In this document: piece by piece, positions 1-7,687 of the stretch
Position numbering within the stretch: position 1 is the stretch's first letter
Layout of the letters: each line of letters opens with the position of its first letter
Origin: Streptomyces sp. DSM 15324
GTDB lineage: Bacteria; Actinomycetota; Actinomycetes; Streptomycetales; Streptomycetaceae
DNA length: 64,000 bases
Assembly (NCBI RefSeq): GCF_001514285.1
Contig: NZ_KQ949024.1
Span: forward strand, 50,681-114,680
Reading direction: 5' to 3'
Translations under genes and position numbers: made by a program
The notes under the pieces: generated by a model
What the model saw: only the letters and a program-made list of their open reading frames with translations
Told to the model about the DNA's origin: nothing
Databases searched by the model: none

Positions 1-548
1 ATTCCGTGGACCAGGAAAGCGAGCGCGATCCCGGAATGGTCGGCGCCGAACGACTCCAGCATCTGCGCCGACCAGGGCGAGGCGATGAGCGCGCCGCCGC
101 CGAAGCCCATGATGGCGATGCCGGTGGCCATGCCCGGCCGGTCGGGGAACCACTTGATCAGGGTGGAGACGGGCGAGATGTAGCCGATGCCCAGGCCGAT
201 GCCGCCGACGAAGCCGTAGCCGAGGACGATCAGCCAGTACTGCTCGGTGGCGGCGCCGAGCGCCGAGACCAGGAAGCCCGAGGAGAAGCAGACCAGGGCG
301 ACCGTCATCGCCCAGCGCGGCCCGTTGCGCTCGACGAGCGTGCCGCCGAACGCGGCGGACAGGCCGAGCATGACGATGGCGAGCTGGAAGGGCAGCGCGC
401 TCTGGGTGCCGCTGAGACCGAGCGCCGACTCCAGCGGGGGCTTGAAGACGGACCAGGCGTAGGCCTGGCCGATGGAGAGGTGGACGGAGAGGGCGGCCGG
501 GGGCACGAGCCAGCGGCTCCAGCCGGGCGGTGCGACAGGGGGACTCAT
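1..548 (-). CDS. OFA-family MFS transporter, N-terminal part (cut by window edge)
   Basis: The minus-strand reading from the ATG at 548 gives a polytopic membrane protein beginning MSPPVAPPGWSRWLVPPAA, with at least five hydrophobic helices in the visible 182 residues. Small-residue stretches such as GYGFVGGIGLGIGYISP and the helix-joining segment WFPDRPGMATGIAIMGFG are typical of the OFA (oxalate/formate antiporter) branch of the major facilitator superfamily. The rest of the gene lies left of the window. The neighbouring formate dehydrogenase relic and fdhD suggest, by inference only, a role with formate or another small carboxylate. The upstream ribosome site is weak. Family confident; substrate unknown. 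Confidence 0.85.
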   Translation of the reverse strand, partial: MSPPVAPPGWSRWLVPPAALSVHLSIGQAYAWSVFKPPLESALGLSGTQSALPFQLAIVMLGLSAAFGGTLVERNGPRWAMTVALVCFSSGFLVSALGAATEQYWLIVLGYGFVGGIGLGIGYISPVSTLIKWFPDRPGMATGIAIMGFGGGALIASPWSAQMLESFGADHSGIALAFLVHG

Positions 549-701
549 GAATCCCGAACGGTAGGAAGGAGCAAGGGCGTTGAGAAGACGGCGGGGTGAC
601 CGTCTGCGGTGAACGGTATGCAGTCTGCGCCGAACGGTCGGGCCGGCCGGTTTCTCCCGGATGGGGCGCGGACGGACACCGAGCGGGCCCGGCACGGCCG
701 G

Positions 702-842
702 AAGACCGGCTGCGGTGTCACCCCACACGTACAGGACAATGAGTGGGTGAAGGTCACCCAGCCGCTCGACAACCCGGTGACCCACGGCATTCTCTGCATC
801 AAGGGCCGCTTCGGCTACCAGCACGTACAGAACCGGGGCTGA
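702..842 (+). pseudogene. Relic of formate dehydrogenase alpha subunit (4Fe-4S segment)
   Basis: An open frame ending at the TGA at 840-842 encodes GCGVTPHVQDNEWVKVTQ followed by [19 protein letters not shown] and QHVQNRG. This matches the N-terminal molybdopterin oxidoreductase 4Fe-4S domain of NAD-dependent formate dehydrogenases: the end of the CxxCGVGC cluster motif, then the PLDxxVTHGxLCxKGRFG segment with the last cysteine. The first two or three cluster cysteines and the whole catalytic body are missing. The same frame is open back to an ATG at 609, but residues before the match look unrelated. fdhD starts 8 bases after the stop. A deletion remnant is the simplest reading; a short expressed protein cannot be excluded. 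Confidence 0.7.
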
Positions 843-849
843 TCACCAC

Positions 850-1698
850 ATGGGACGAGTGACCGAACGACGCAAGGTGCTCCGCATACGCGACGGGGCG
901 GTGTCCACCCGTCCGGACACCCTCGTCGCCGAGGAGCCGATGGAGATCCGGCTGAACGGCAAGCCGCTCGCCATCACCATGCGCACACCGGGTGACGACT
1001 TCGCGCTGGCGGCCGGGTTCCTGGTCAGCGAGGGCGTGCTGGCCGACGTATCCGATCTGCAGAACATCGTCTACTGCGCGGGAGCGACCGCCGATGGTTC
1101 CAACACCTACAACGTCGTCGACGTGAGGACGTCCCCCGGGGTGACGCTTCCCGACTTCACCCTCGAGCGGAACGTGTACACCACGTCGTCCTGCGGTCTG
1201 TGCGGGAAGGCCAGCCTGGACGCGGTGCGGACGACGGCCCGCTGGCCGATCGCCGACACTCCCCCGGTCCGCGTCGACGCCGGTCTGCTCGCGGCGCTCC
1301 CCGACCGGCTGCGCGCGGCCCAGCGGGTGTTCGACCGGACCGGTGGGCTGCATGCGGCGGCCCTGTTCGGCGAGGACGGCGAGCTGCTGGACGTACGCGA
1401 GGACGTGGGCCGGCACAACGCGGTGGACAAGATCGTCGGGCGCGCGCTGCACAACGGTGACCTGCCTCTTTCGCGCACGATCCTGCTGGTGTCGGGGCGG
1501 GCCTCCTTCGAGCTGGCGCAGAAGGCCGTGATGGCGGGCATCCCGGTGCTGGCGGCGGTCTCGGCGCCGTCCTCGCTGGCCGTGGACCTGGCCGTGGAGA
1601 CGGGCCTGACGCTGGTGGGCTTCCTGCGGGGCAGTTCCATGAACGTGTACGCGGGTGAGGACCGCATCGCCCTGCGGACCACGGCCGCCCGGGGGTGA
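850..1698 (+). CDS. fdhD: FdhD, sulfurtransferase for formate dehydrogenase
   Basis: The 282-residue protein is a full-length FdhD. FdhD passes sulfur from a cysteine desulfurase to the molybdenum cofactor, which formate dehydrogenases need for activity. The family signature CGLCGKAS is present with the two functional cysteines at 115 and 118, and the [31 protein letters not shown] region near the C terminus (about 215-245) is intact. The ATG at 850 follows the relic stop by 8 bases and has no strong ribosome site, so it may rely on coupled translation. It is intact although no complete formate dehydrogenase is visible in the window; a target elsewhere in the genome is expected. Confidence 0.95.
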   Translation: MGRVTERRKVLRIRDGAVSTRPDTLVAEEPMEIRLNGKPLAITMRTPGDDFALAAGFLVSEGVLADVSDLQNIVYCAGATADGSNTYNVVDVRTSPGVTLPDFTLERNVYTTSSCGLCGKASLDAVRTTARWPIADTPPVRVDAGLLAALPDRLRAAQRVFDRTGGLHAAALFGEDGELLDVREDVGRHNAVDKIVGRALHNGDLPLSRTILLVSGRASFELAQKAVMAGIPVLAAVSAPSSLAVDLAVETGLTLVGFLRGSSMNVYAGEDRIALRTTAARG

Positions 1699-1774
1699 CT
1701 CGGACCTCCCGGGGCACGGCGGCTGGGCCCCGAACGGCGGGGAGCGCCCCCGGCGCCGCGGGGCCCGCCCCGGC

Positions 1775-2302
1775 TCAGTCCGCCGCCAGGCGCAGCCGCG
1801 CCGCCGGTACGACGGTGCCGAGGCGCGGGAAATCCAGTTTCACCGACGCCTCGTGCTCGGCCTCGGTGAGGGCGGCCATGGCGTCCTCGACGAAGACGAG
1901 GTCGTAGCCGAGGTCCGCGGCGGCACGGGCGGTGGACTCGACGCCGAGGTTGGTGGCGATGCCGCCGAACACGACGGTGGTGACGCCCCGGGCGCGCAGC
2001 GCCTCGTCCAGGCCGGTGCCGTGGAAGGCGCCGATCGTGCGCTTGACGATCTCCACGTCGCCCGGGGTGAGCAGCCCGTGGACGAGCCCGCTGCCGGGGG
2101 GCTGTTCGGCGACGCCGGGGCGTTCGACGCGAACGAGGACGACCGGTGCGCCGGCCGCGCGGAAGGTGCGCGCCAACTCCTCGGCGACGGACAGTACTTC
2201 GGTGCCCTTGCGGGGTTCCAGGGGCAGGGCGACGATCCGGTCCATCAGGTCGACGAGGACGAGGGCGGTGCGCGCGGGGGCGAGCGTGAGAGGTGCGGTC
2301 AT
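1775..2302 (-). CDS. Isochorismatase-fold hydrolase, glycine at the nucleophile position
   Basis: The 175-residue protein has the isochorismatase-like cysteine hydrolase fold: catalytic-type Asp in ALVLVDLMD (D18), Lys in EIVKRTIGAF (K87) and the cis-peptide region GGIATNLGVESTARAA (113-128). In nicotinamidases and similar amidohydrolases the residue at position 120 is the cysteine nucleophile; here it is glycine. In EntB/PhzD-type isochorismatases the cysteine is also absent, and those enzymes cleave a vinyl ether without a covalent intermediate. A hydrolase of that kind is therefore more likely than an amidase. The start ATG at 2302 is the only good choice. It lies convergent with fdhD and has no obvious operon partner. 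Confidence 0.85.
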   Translation of the reverse strand: MTAPLTLAPARTALVLVDLMDRIVALPLEPRKGTEVLSVAEELARTFRAAGAPVVLVRVERPGVAEQPPGSGLVHGLLTPGDVEIVKRTIGAFHGTGLDEALRARGVTTVVFGGIATNLGVESTARAAADLGYDLVFVEDAMAALTEAEHEASVKLDFPRLGTVVPAARLRLAAD

Positions 2303-2382
2303 GACGGAACGTTATCCGCCGTGAGCGATCCGTGCCCGGTATCCGGATCAACGGGCCCGTACGGCGGTCGCGTTCGGGTGTC

Positions 2383-3453
2383 TCACACCGGCGCCGAGGC
2401 CCGCTGCGCGAGGTCCGTCCGTGACTCCTCCAGCGGATCGCGCGCCCGCCGTTTGGCGATCACCGCGCACACCATCAGCTGCACCTGGTGGAACAGCATC
2501 AGCGGCAGCACGGCGAGCGAGGCGTGCGCGCCGAACAGGACGCTCGCCATGGGCAGTCCGGAGGCGAGGGACTTCTTCGAGCCCGCGAACTGCAGGGCGA
2601 TCCGGTCCTCCCGGCCGAAACGCAGGGCCTTGCCTCCGTACCAGGTCAGGGCGAGCATCACGGTGAGCAGCACGGCCTCCACGGCGAGCAGCCCGCCGAG
2701 GCGCAGGGGGCTGACCTGGTGCCAGATGCCCTGGACCATGCCCTCGCTGAACGCGGTGTAGACGACCAGCAGGATCGAGCCACGGTCGACCAGGCCGAGG
2801 ACCTTCTTGTGCCGGGCGACGAAGGGGCCGATCCAGCGGCGCGCCAGCTGTCCCGCGGCGAACGGCACGAGCAGCTGGAGCACGATCTCCACCAGGGAGT
2901 CGGCGGAGAAGCCTCCGGTGCCGCTGCCGAGGAGCGCGGCGGCGAGCAGCGGGGTGACGACGATGCCGACCAGGGAGGAGAAGGAGCCGGCGCAGATCGC
3001 GGCAGGAACGTTCCCTCGGGCGATCGAGGTGAAGGCGATCGACGACTGGACGGTCGAGGGGACGAGGGTGAGGAAGAGCAGGCCCTGGTAGAGCGGCTGG
3101 GTGAGGAGGCTCGGCACGAGGCCGCGGGCGGCGAGGCCCAGCAGCGGGAAGACGACGAAGGTGCAGACGAGGACGGTGGTGTGCAGCCGCCAGTGCTTGA
3201 GGCCGTCGAGGGCCTCGCGGGTGGAGAGGCGGGCGCCGTACAGGAAGAAGAGGAAGGCGATGGCAGCCGTGGAGGCCCCGGAGGCCACGACGGCGGCGGT
3301 GCCGCGGGCCGGGAACAGTGCCGCGAGGCCGACCGTTGCGAGCAACAGCAGGATGTAGGGATCGACCGGCATCCGGCGCGGCCACTGCAGGCGTTTCACG
3401 GTGCTCCACGTACGTTCGACGGTGTGCGTCGGGGCCGGAGGGCCCCCCTCCAT
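2383..3453 (-). CDS. Bile acid:sodium symporter-like (SBF) membrane transporter
   Basis: Starting at the ATG at 3453, which has a GGAGGA ribosome site about six bases upstream, the frame gives 356 residues with roughly nine to ten hydrophobic helices. The order PYILLLLATVGLAALFPARG, GLKHWRLH, FLTLVPSTVQSSIAFTSIA (crossover motif) and FAGSKKSLASGLPMA (second crossover motif) is that of the SBF-like / YfeH-type family of sodium-coupled organic anion transporters. It is divergently transcribed from the LysR gene across a short spacer with an inverted repeat, so the LysR protein probably controls it. The substrate is unknown. The frame stays open far upstream of 3453, but that part overlaps the LysR gene and is not real. 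Confidence 0.9.
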   Translation of the reverse strand: MEGGPPAPTHTVERTWSTVKRLQWPRRMPVDPYILLLLATVGLAALFPARGTAAVVASGASTAAIAFLFFLYGARLSTREALDGLKHWRLHTTVLVCTFVVFPLLGLAARGLVPSLLTQPLYQGLLFLTLVPSTVQSSIAFTSIARGNVPAAICAGSFSSLVGIVVTPLLAAALLGSGTGGFSADSLVEIVLQLLVPFAAGQLARRWIGPFVARHKKVLGLVDRGSILLVVYTAFSEGMVQGIWHQVSPLRLGGLLAVEAVLLTVMLALTWYGGKALRFGREDRIALQFAGSKKSLASGLPMASVLFGAHASLAVLPLMLFHQVQLMVCAVIAKRRARDPLEESRTDLAQRASAPV

Positions 3454-3485
3454 CGTGCTCCTCCGGCCCGTGATCGGGAATCCGT

Positions 3486-3514
3486 CATACCGCTCTGACT
3501 GTGATCGCGGTATG
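3486..3514. promoter_or_regulatory. Inverted repeat in divergent promoter, likely LysR operator
   Basis: CATACCGC (3486-3493) and GCGGTATG (3507-3514) form a perfect 8-bp inverted repeat with a 13-base spacer. It sits between the SBF-like transporter (minus) and the LysR regulator (plus). The outer bases GTCAT and ATGAC (3484-3488 and 3517-3521) extend the symmetry in part. LysR-type proteins usually bind such a site in the shared promoter and control both themselves and the neighbour. Confidence 0.6.
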
Positions 3515-3516
3515 CG

Positions 3517-4434
3517 ATGACCAGTACAGTGCCGACTGTGTACGATCCCTCCCACCTGCGGACCTTCCTCGCCGTCGCCCAGACGCTGAGCTTCACCCAG
3601 GCCGCGCGTCGGCTCGGTCTGCGCCAGTCCACCGTCAGCCAGCACGTACGACGGCTGGAGGACGCGACCGGGCGGGCCCTGTTCACCCGGGACACGCACT
3701 CCGTGGAACTCACCGAGGACGGCGAGGCGATGCTCGGCTTCGCGCGCCGGATTCTGGAGGTCCACGAGCAGGCAAGCGCTTTCTTCACGGGGACGCGGCT
3801 GCGCGGCCGACTCCGTTTCGGCGCCTCGGAGGACTTCGTCCTGACCCGGCTGCCGGAGATCCTGGAGGGCTTCCGCCATCACCACCCCGAAGTCGACCTC
3901 GAACTGACCGTGGAGCTGTCCGGCACCCTCTACGAACAGCTCGCCGCGGGAAAGCTCGACCTGGTGCTCGCCAAACGGCGCCCGGAGGACCCGCGCGGCG
4001 AACTGGTCTGGCACGACGACCTGGTGTGGATCGGCGCCGAACGGCTCCGCCTGGACCCCGAGCGCCCGGTGCCGCTCATCGTCTTCCCGCCGCCGGGCAT
4101 CACCCGCGCCCTGGCCTTCGAGGCGCTCGAACGGCAGGGGCGCGCCTGGCGGATCGTCTGCACCAGCGGCAGCCTCAACGGGCTGATCGCCGCCGCCCGG
4201 GCCGGGCTCGGCGTCATGGCGCACTCCCGGGGCCTCGTCCCGCCGGGCCTGGTCCGGATCCCCGACCGGGCGGGACTGCCGGAGCTGGGCCGCGTGGACT
4301 TCGTCCTGGTGCACGGGCGGCGGCGCCCCTCGGCCCAGGGAGCCGCGGACGCCCTGGCGGCGGCGATCCTGACGGGCGGGGACCGGCTGCAGCGACGACC
4401 GGCGGCGGGGCGCGGGGGTGGTCGGGGCGACTGA
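3517..4434 (+). CDS. LysR-family transcriptional regulator
   Basis: The 305-residue protein begins with a winged helix-turn-helix (about residues 10-68: HLRTFLAVAQTLSFTQAARR, then LGLRQSTVSQHVRRLEDATG) followed by a periplasmic-binding-protein-like effector domain (about 95-295). This is the standard LysR layout and length. An alternative GTG start at 3538 would give VYDPSHLRTF, which fits the family's usual N terminus equally well. It is divergent from the SBF-like transporter gene, with an inverted repeat in the shared spacer, so that transporter is the expected target. The effector is unknown. The last 20 residues are Arg/Gly rich and probably unstructured. Confidence 0.93.
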   Translation: MTSTVPTVYDPSHLRTFLAVAQTLSFTQAARRLGLRQSTVSQHVRRLEDATGRALFTRDTHSVELTEDGEAMLGFARRILEVHEQASAFFTGTRLRGRLRFGASEDFVLTRLPEILEGFRHHHPEVDLELTVELSGTLYEQLAAGKLDLVLAKRRPEDPRGELVWHDDLVWIGAERLRLDPERPVPLIVFPPPGITRALAFEALERQGRAWRIVCTSGSLNGLIAAARAGLGVMAHSRGLVPPGLVRIPDRAGLPELGRVDFVLVHGRRRPSAQGAADALAAAILTGGDRLQRRPAAGRGGGRGD

Positions 4435-4725
4435 AGGGTGCGTACAGGATACGAAGAGGTGCAGATCGCATCCCGTATGCCGCATATCGCACACCAGGCA
4501 GGGGCCGGGAGGCGTAAGCGCTGCGGGCAGATTCGGTGGAGATTACGGCACCGAAACTTGCTCAAGCGTCAGTTTTCTGTCCGACCGTTCCCCATGTGAG
4601 CTGATTTTGCGGTACCGACCAGGGCAGACGAGAGCATCGCTCGCTTTCCGCCCCCCTCCCGCCCCGCCCGGGCGTGGGGTAGCTTTCACGGCGCTGCGCG
4701 GCCTGGAGAAGCGGGGTGCTGGATT
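4435..4725. repeat. Non-coding spacer with 21-bp-period repeat
   Basis: The spacer of about 290 bases holds no convincing gene. From 4446 to 4508 three 21-base units can be laid end to end; they begin AGGATACGA, CGCATCCCG and CGCACACCA, close to the CGCATACCG core of the repeat family seen at 21.8 and 59.3 kb. The remaining part (4510-4700) is of ordinary composition and presumably carries the promoter of the acyl-CoA ligase gene, but I cannot place it. Confidence 0.5.
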
Positions 4726-6552
4726 GTGCGCGAGTTCACCAACCCTCCGTTGGCGTTGGCGCCGCCGGTCGGCGGTCTGGCCGACGTGGTCTTCCGGCAC
4801 GCCCAGGAGGACCCGCTCCATGTGGCGCTGGGCCGCAAGGACGAGGACGGCCGATGGCGGGACGTGACCTCGGCCGAGTTCCGCGACGAGGTCCTCGCCC
4901 TCGCGAAGGGCCTGCTCGCGCGCGGTGTCCGGTTCGGTGACCGGGTCGCGATCATGTCCCGCACCCGATACGAGTGGACCCTGTTCGACTACGCGCTGTG
5001 GACGATCGGCGCGCAGGTGGTGCCGGTGTATCCGACGTCGTCGGCGGAGCAGTGCTTCTGGATGCTGTACGACGCGGAGTGCACGGCCGCCGTGGTGGAG
5101 CACGAGGACCACGCGATGACGATCGCCACGGTCATCGACCGGCTGCCGCTGCTCAGACAGCTGTGGCAGCTGGACGAGGGATGTGTGCAGGAGCTGTACG
5201 ACGCGGGTGCCTCGGTGGAGGACGAGGTGGTGCACCGGCACCGGGAGGCGGTCACGCCGGAATCGGTCGCCACGGTGATCTACACCTCGGGCACCACGGG
5301 CCGCCCCAAGGGCTGTGTCATCTCGCACGGCAACTTCATGTTCGAGGCGGACACGGTCATCGAACGCTGGGAGCCGGTGTTCCACTCGCGCAAGGGCGAC
5401 GAGGCGGCGACGCTGCTTTTCCTGCCACTCGCTCACGTCTTCGGGCGGATGGTGCAGATCGCCGCCATCCGCGGCAAGGTCCGTTTCGGTCATCAGCCCC
5501 AGCTGCACGCGGCGGCGCTGCTCCCGGACCTGGCCGCGTTCCGGCCGACCTTCTTCCTGGCCGTGCCGTACATCTTCGAGAAGGTGTTCGACGCGGCCCG
5601 CCGCAAGGCCGAACGGGAGGGCAGGTCGGGGCCGTTCGAGAAGGCGGTGGAGGTGGCGACGGCGTACGCGGAGGCGGTGGAGGCGAAGGCCTGGGGCACC
5701 GGGCCGGGGCCCTCGGCGGGGCTGCGGATGCAGCACCAGTTCTTCGACAAGGTCGTCTACGCGAAGGTGCGCGCGGCCATGGGGGGCCGGGTGCGGCACG
5801 CCATGTCGGGCGGTTCGGCGATGGACCGCCGGCTCGGGCTGTTCTTCGCGGGCGCGGGGGTGCAGGTGTACGAGGGGTACGGGCTGACCGAGTCGACGGC
5901 GGCCGCGACCGCCAACCCGCCCGGCCGCACCCGCTACGGCACGGTCGGGCAGCCCATCCCCGGGATGACCGTGCACGTCGCGGACGACGGGGAGATCTGG
6001 CTGCGCGGTGACAACGTCTTCCAGGGCTATCTCAACAACCCCAAGGCGACCGACGAGAGTCTGCACGACGGCTGGCTCGCCACCGGCGACCTGGGCTCCC
6101 TCGACGAGGACGGCTATCTCACCATCACCGGCCGCAAGAAGGAGATCCTCGTCACCTCGGGCGGCAAGAGCGTCTCGCCGGGGCTGCTGGAGGAGCGGGT
6201 GCGCGACCATCCGCTGGTCGGCCAGTGCATCGTCGTCGGCAACGACCGGCCGTTCGTCGCCGCGCTCGTCACACTCGACCAGGAGGCGGTGGAGCACTGG
6301 CTTCAGATGCGCGGCAAGCCGCGCATGACGCCTGCCGAGCTGGTGCGGGACCCGGATCTGGAGGCGGAGGTGCGCCGGTCGGTGGTGGCCGCCAACACCC
6401 AGGTGTCGCAGGCCGAGTCGATCCGCACCTTCCGTATCCTCGCCCAGCCGTTCACCGAGGAGCACGGGCTGCTCACCCCGTCGCTGAAGCTGAAGCGCAA
6501 GGCCATCGAGAAGGCGTACGCGAAAGAGGTCGACGCGCTGTACCGGACGTGA
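4726..6552 (+). CDS. Long-chain fatty acid-CoA ligase (AMP-forming)
   Basis: The 608-residue protein is an ANL-superfamily adenylate-forming enzyme of the FadD15/long-chain acyl-CoA ligase type. It should activate fatty acids to acyl-CoA with ATP. The phosphate loop YTSGTTGRPKG is at 186-196, the GYGLTESTAA motif at about 384, the ATP-binding TGDLGSLDEDGYLTITGRKK hinge at about 454-473, and a C-terminal region for the catalytic lysine follows. Length fits the family. The GTG at 4726 is chosen because the protein then starts just before the conserved region; only a distant GGAGAAG is seen upstream. It stands alone between two repeat-bearing spacers. Confidence 0.92.
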   Translation: MREFTNPPLALAPPVGGLADVVFRHAQEDPLHVALGRKDEDGRWRDVTSAEFRDEVLALAKGLLARGVRFGDRVAIMSRTRYEWTLFDYALWTIGAQVVPVYPTSSAEQCFWMLYDAECTAAVVEHEDHAMTIATVIDRLPLLRQLWQLDEGCVQELYDAGASVEDEVVHRHREAVTPESVATVIYTSGTTGRPKGCVISHGNFMFEADTVIERWEPVFHSRKGDEAATLLFLPLAHVFGRMVQIAAIRGKVRFGHQPQLHAAALLPDLAAFRPTFFLAVPYIFEKVFDAARRKAEREGRSGPFEKAVEVATAYAEAVEAKAWGTGPGPSAGLRMQHQFFDKVVYAKVRAAMGGRVRHAMSGGSAMDRRLGLFFAGAGVQVYEGYGLTESTAAATANPPGRTRYGTVGQPIPGMTVHVADDGEIWLRGDNVFQGYLNNPKATDESLHDGWLATGDLGSLDEDGYLTITGRKKEILVTSGGKSVSPGLLEERVRDHPLVGQCIVVGNDRPFVAALVTLDQEAVEHWLQMRGKPRMTPAELVRDPDLEAEVRRSVVAANTQVSQAESIRTFRILAQPFTEEHGLLTPSLKLKRKAIEKAYAKEVDALYRT

Positions 6553-6577
6553 AGCCGCGGGTTCGAATCCGGGAGGC

Positions 6578-6612
6578 GGTATCCGGTATCCGGTATCGGG
6601 TATCCGGGATCC
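6578..6612 (+). repeat. Heptamer tandem repeat GGTATCC
   Basis: Five end-to-end 7-bp units (GGTATCC, GGTATCC, GGTATCG, GGTATCC, GGGATCC) lie 26 bases after the acyl-CoA ligase stop. Three heptamers make 21 bases, and the CGGTATCCG phase resembles the 21-bp repeats elsewhere in the window. Confidence 0.85.
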
Positions 6613-6664
6613 CGGGGTCAGGAATGCATCACGGCGTGTGATCGTTGACGATGGGAGTACGCAC

Positions 6665-6697
6665 ATGACGGACAACCGAAGGATCAAGAGCTCGTGA
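6665..6697 (+). CDS. Possible 10-codon leader peptide
   Basis: ATG at 6665, preceded by GGGAG eight bases upstream, opens a frame MTDNRRIKSS that stops at TGA 6695-6697. That stop overlaps the GTG start of the aldo-keto reductase by two bases (GTGA). The arrangement would allow translational coupling of the reductase to the leader. No attenuator-like hairpin is seen inside it. It could be chance, since the frame is very short. Confidence 0.35.
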   Translation: MTDNRRIKSS

Positions 6698-7530
6698 GCA
6701 GCAAGGTCCCCCCGATCATCCTCAACAACGGCGTGGAAATGCCCCAGCTGGGCTTCGGCGTCTGGCAGGTGCCGGACGACGAGGCGGAGCGGGCGGTGGC
6801 CACCGCGCTGGAGGCCGGGTACCGCAGCATCGACACAGCGGCGATCTACGGCAACGAAGAGGGCACCGGCAAGGCGATCGCCGCCTCCGGCGTGCCCCGC
6901 GAGGACATCTTCGTCACCACCAAGCTGTGGAACTCCGACCAGGGCTACGACGCGACTCTGCGCGCGTTCGACACCTCGCTCGGCAAGCTGGGCCTGGAGT
7001 ACGTCGATCTGTACCTCATCCACTGGCCGCTGCCGGCCCGGGACAAGTACGTCGACACGTACAAGGCGTTCGAGAAGCTGTACGCCGACGGCCGGGTCAA
7101 GGCGATCGGTGTCTCCAACTTCCCCGTCGAGCAGCTCGAGCGGCTGACGGGTGAGACGGCGGTCGTCCCGGCGGTCAACCAGATCGAGCTGCACCCGCAC
7201 CTCCAGCAGCACGCGCTGCGGGAGTTCCACGCGGAGCAGGGCATCGCCACCGAGGCCTGGTCGCCGCTGGGCCAGGGCAAGGGGCTGCTGGAGGTCCCGG
7301 CGATCGTCGCGATCGCCCAGAAGCACAACCGCACCCCGGCCCAGGTGGTGCTGCGCTGGCACCTCCAGATCGGCAACGTGGTGATCCCGAAGTCCGTGAC
7401 GCCCTCGCGGATCAGGGAGAACATCGAGGTGTTCGACTTCGGCCTGGACACCGAGGACCTCGCGGCGATCAGCGCGCTGAACGAGGACCGGCGGATCGGT
7501 CCGGACCCGTCGACGTTCGACATCGGCTGA
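6694..7530 (+). CDS. Aldo-keto reductase (AKR5-like, 2,5-diketo-gluconate reductase type)
   Basis: The 278-residue protein is a single-domain aldo-keto reductase that reduces carbonyl groups with NADPH. The catalytic tetrad is visible: D47 and Y52 in RSIDTAAIYGNE, K77 in TTKLWN and H110 in DLYLIHWP. The C-terminal nucleotide-binding IPKSVTPSRIRENIEVFDF segment is also conserved. The GTG start at 6694 has AAGGA about ten bases upstream and overlaps the stop of a 10-codon leader frame. Length is normal. The substrate is unknown; this group is usually promiscuous. Confidence 0.93.
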   Translation: MSSKVPPIILNNGVEMPQLGFGVWQVPDDEAERAVATALEAGYRSIDTAAIYGNEEGTGKAIAASGVPREDIFVTTKLWNSDQGYDATLRAFDTSLGKLGLEYVDLYLIHWPLPARDKYVDTYKAFEKLYADGRVKAIGVSNFPVEQLERLTGETAVVPAVNQIELHPHLQQHALREFHAEQGIATEAWSPLGQGKGLLEVPAIVAIAQKHNRTPAQVVLRWHLQIGNVVIPKSVTPSRIRENIEVFDFGLDTEDLAAISALNEDRRIGPDPSTFDIG

Positions 7531-7566
7531 ACCGGGGAGAGCGCCCGGATCGCCGGATCGGCATGG

Positions 7567-7599
7567 GAAAGGGGCGTCGCCACGGGCCACGCCCCTTTC
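7567..7599 (+). terminator. Hairpin terminator after the aldo-keto reductase
   Basis: GAAAGGGGCGT (7567-7577) pairs perfectly with ACGCCCCTTTC (7589-7599): an 11-bp stem with an 11-base loop, 36 bases after the stop codon. It lies between convergent genes and may serve both strands. Confidence 0.85.
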
Positions 7600-7687
7600 T
7601 CGGTGCCGGGCCCTCACGCCGGCCCTTAGCTCTCAGGAGCCCTCTTCACCCCCGGCCCCTCACAGCCCGGACCCACAAGCCCGCCCC

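Noticed and set aside
6556..6576. GGTTCGAATCC motif resembling the T-arm of a tRNA
   Set aside because: The flanking bases do not form the five-pair T stem and no acceptor, D or anticodon arms can be built upstream. The match is chance within a repeat-rich spacer.
4543..7617. Long minus-strand open frame (1024 codons) opposite the acyl-CoA ligase and aldo-keto reductase
   Set aside because: Arg/His/Leu-rich shadow of two well-supported genes on the other strand.
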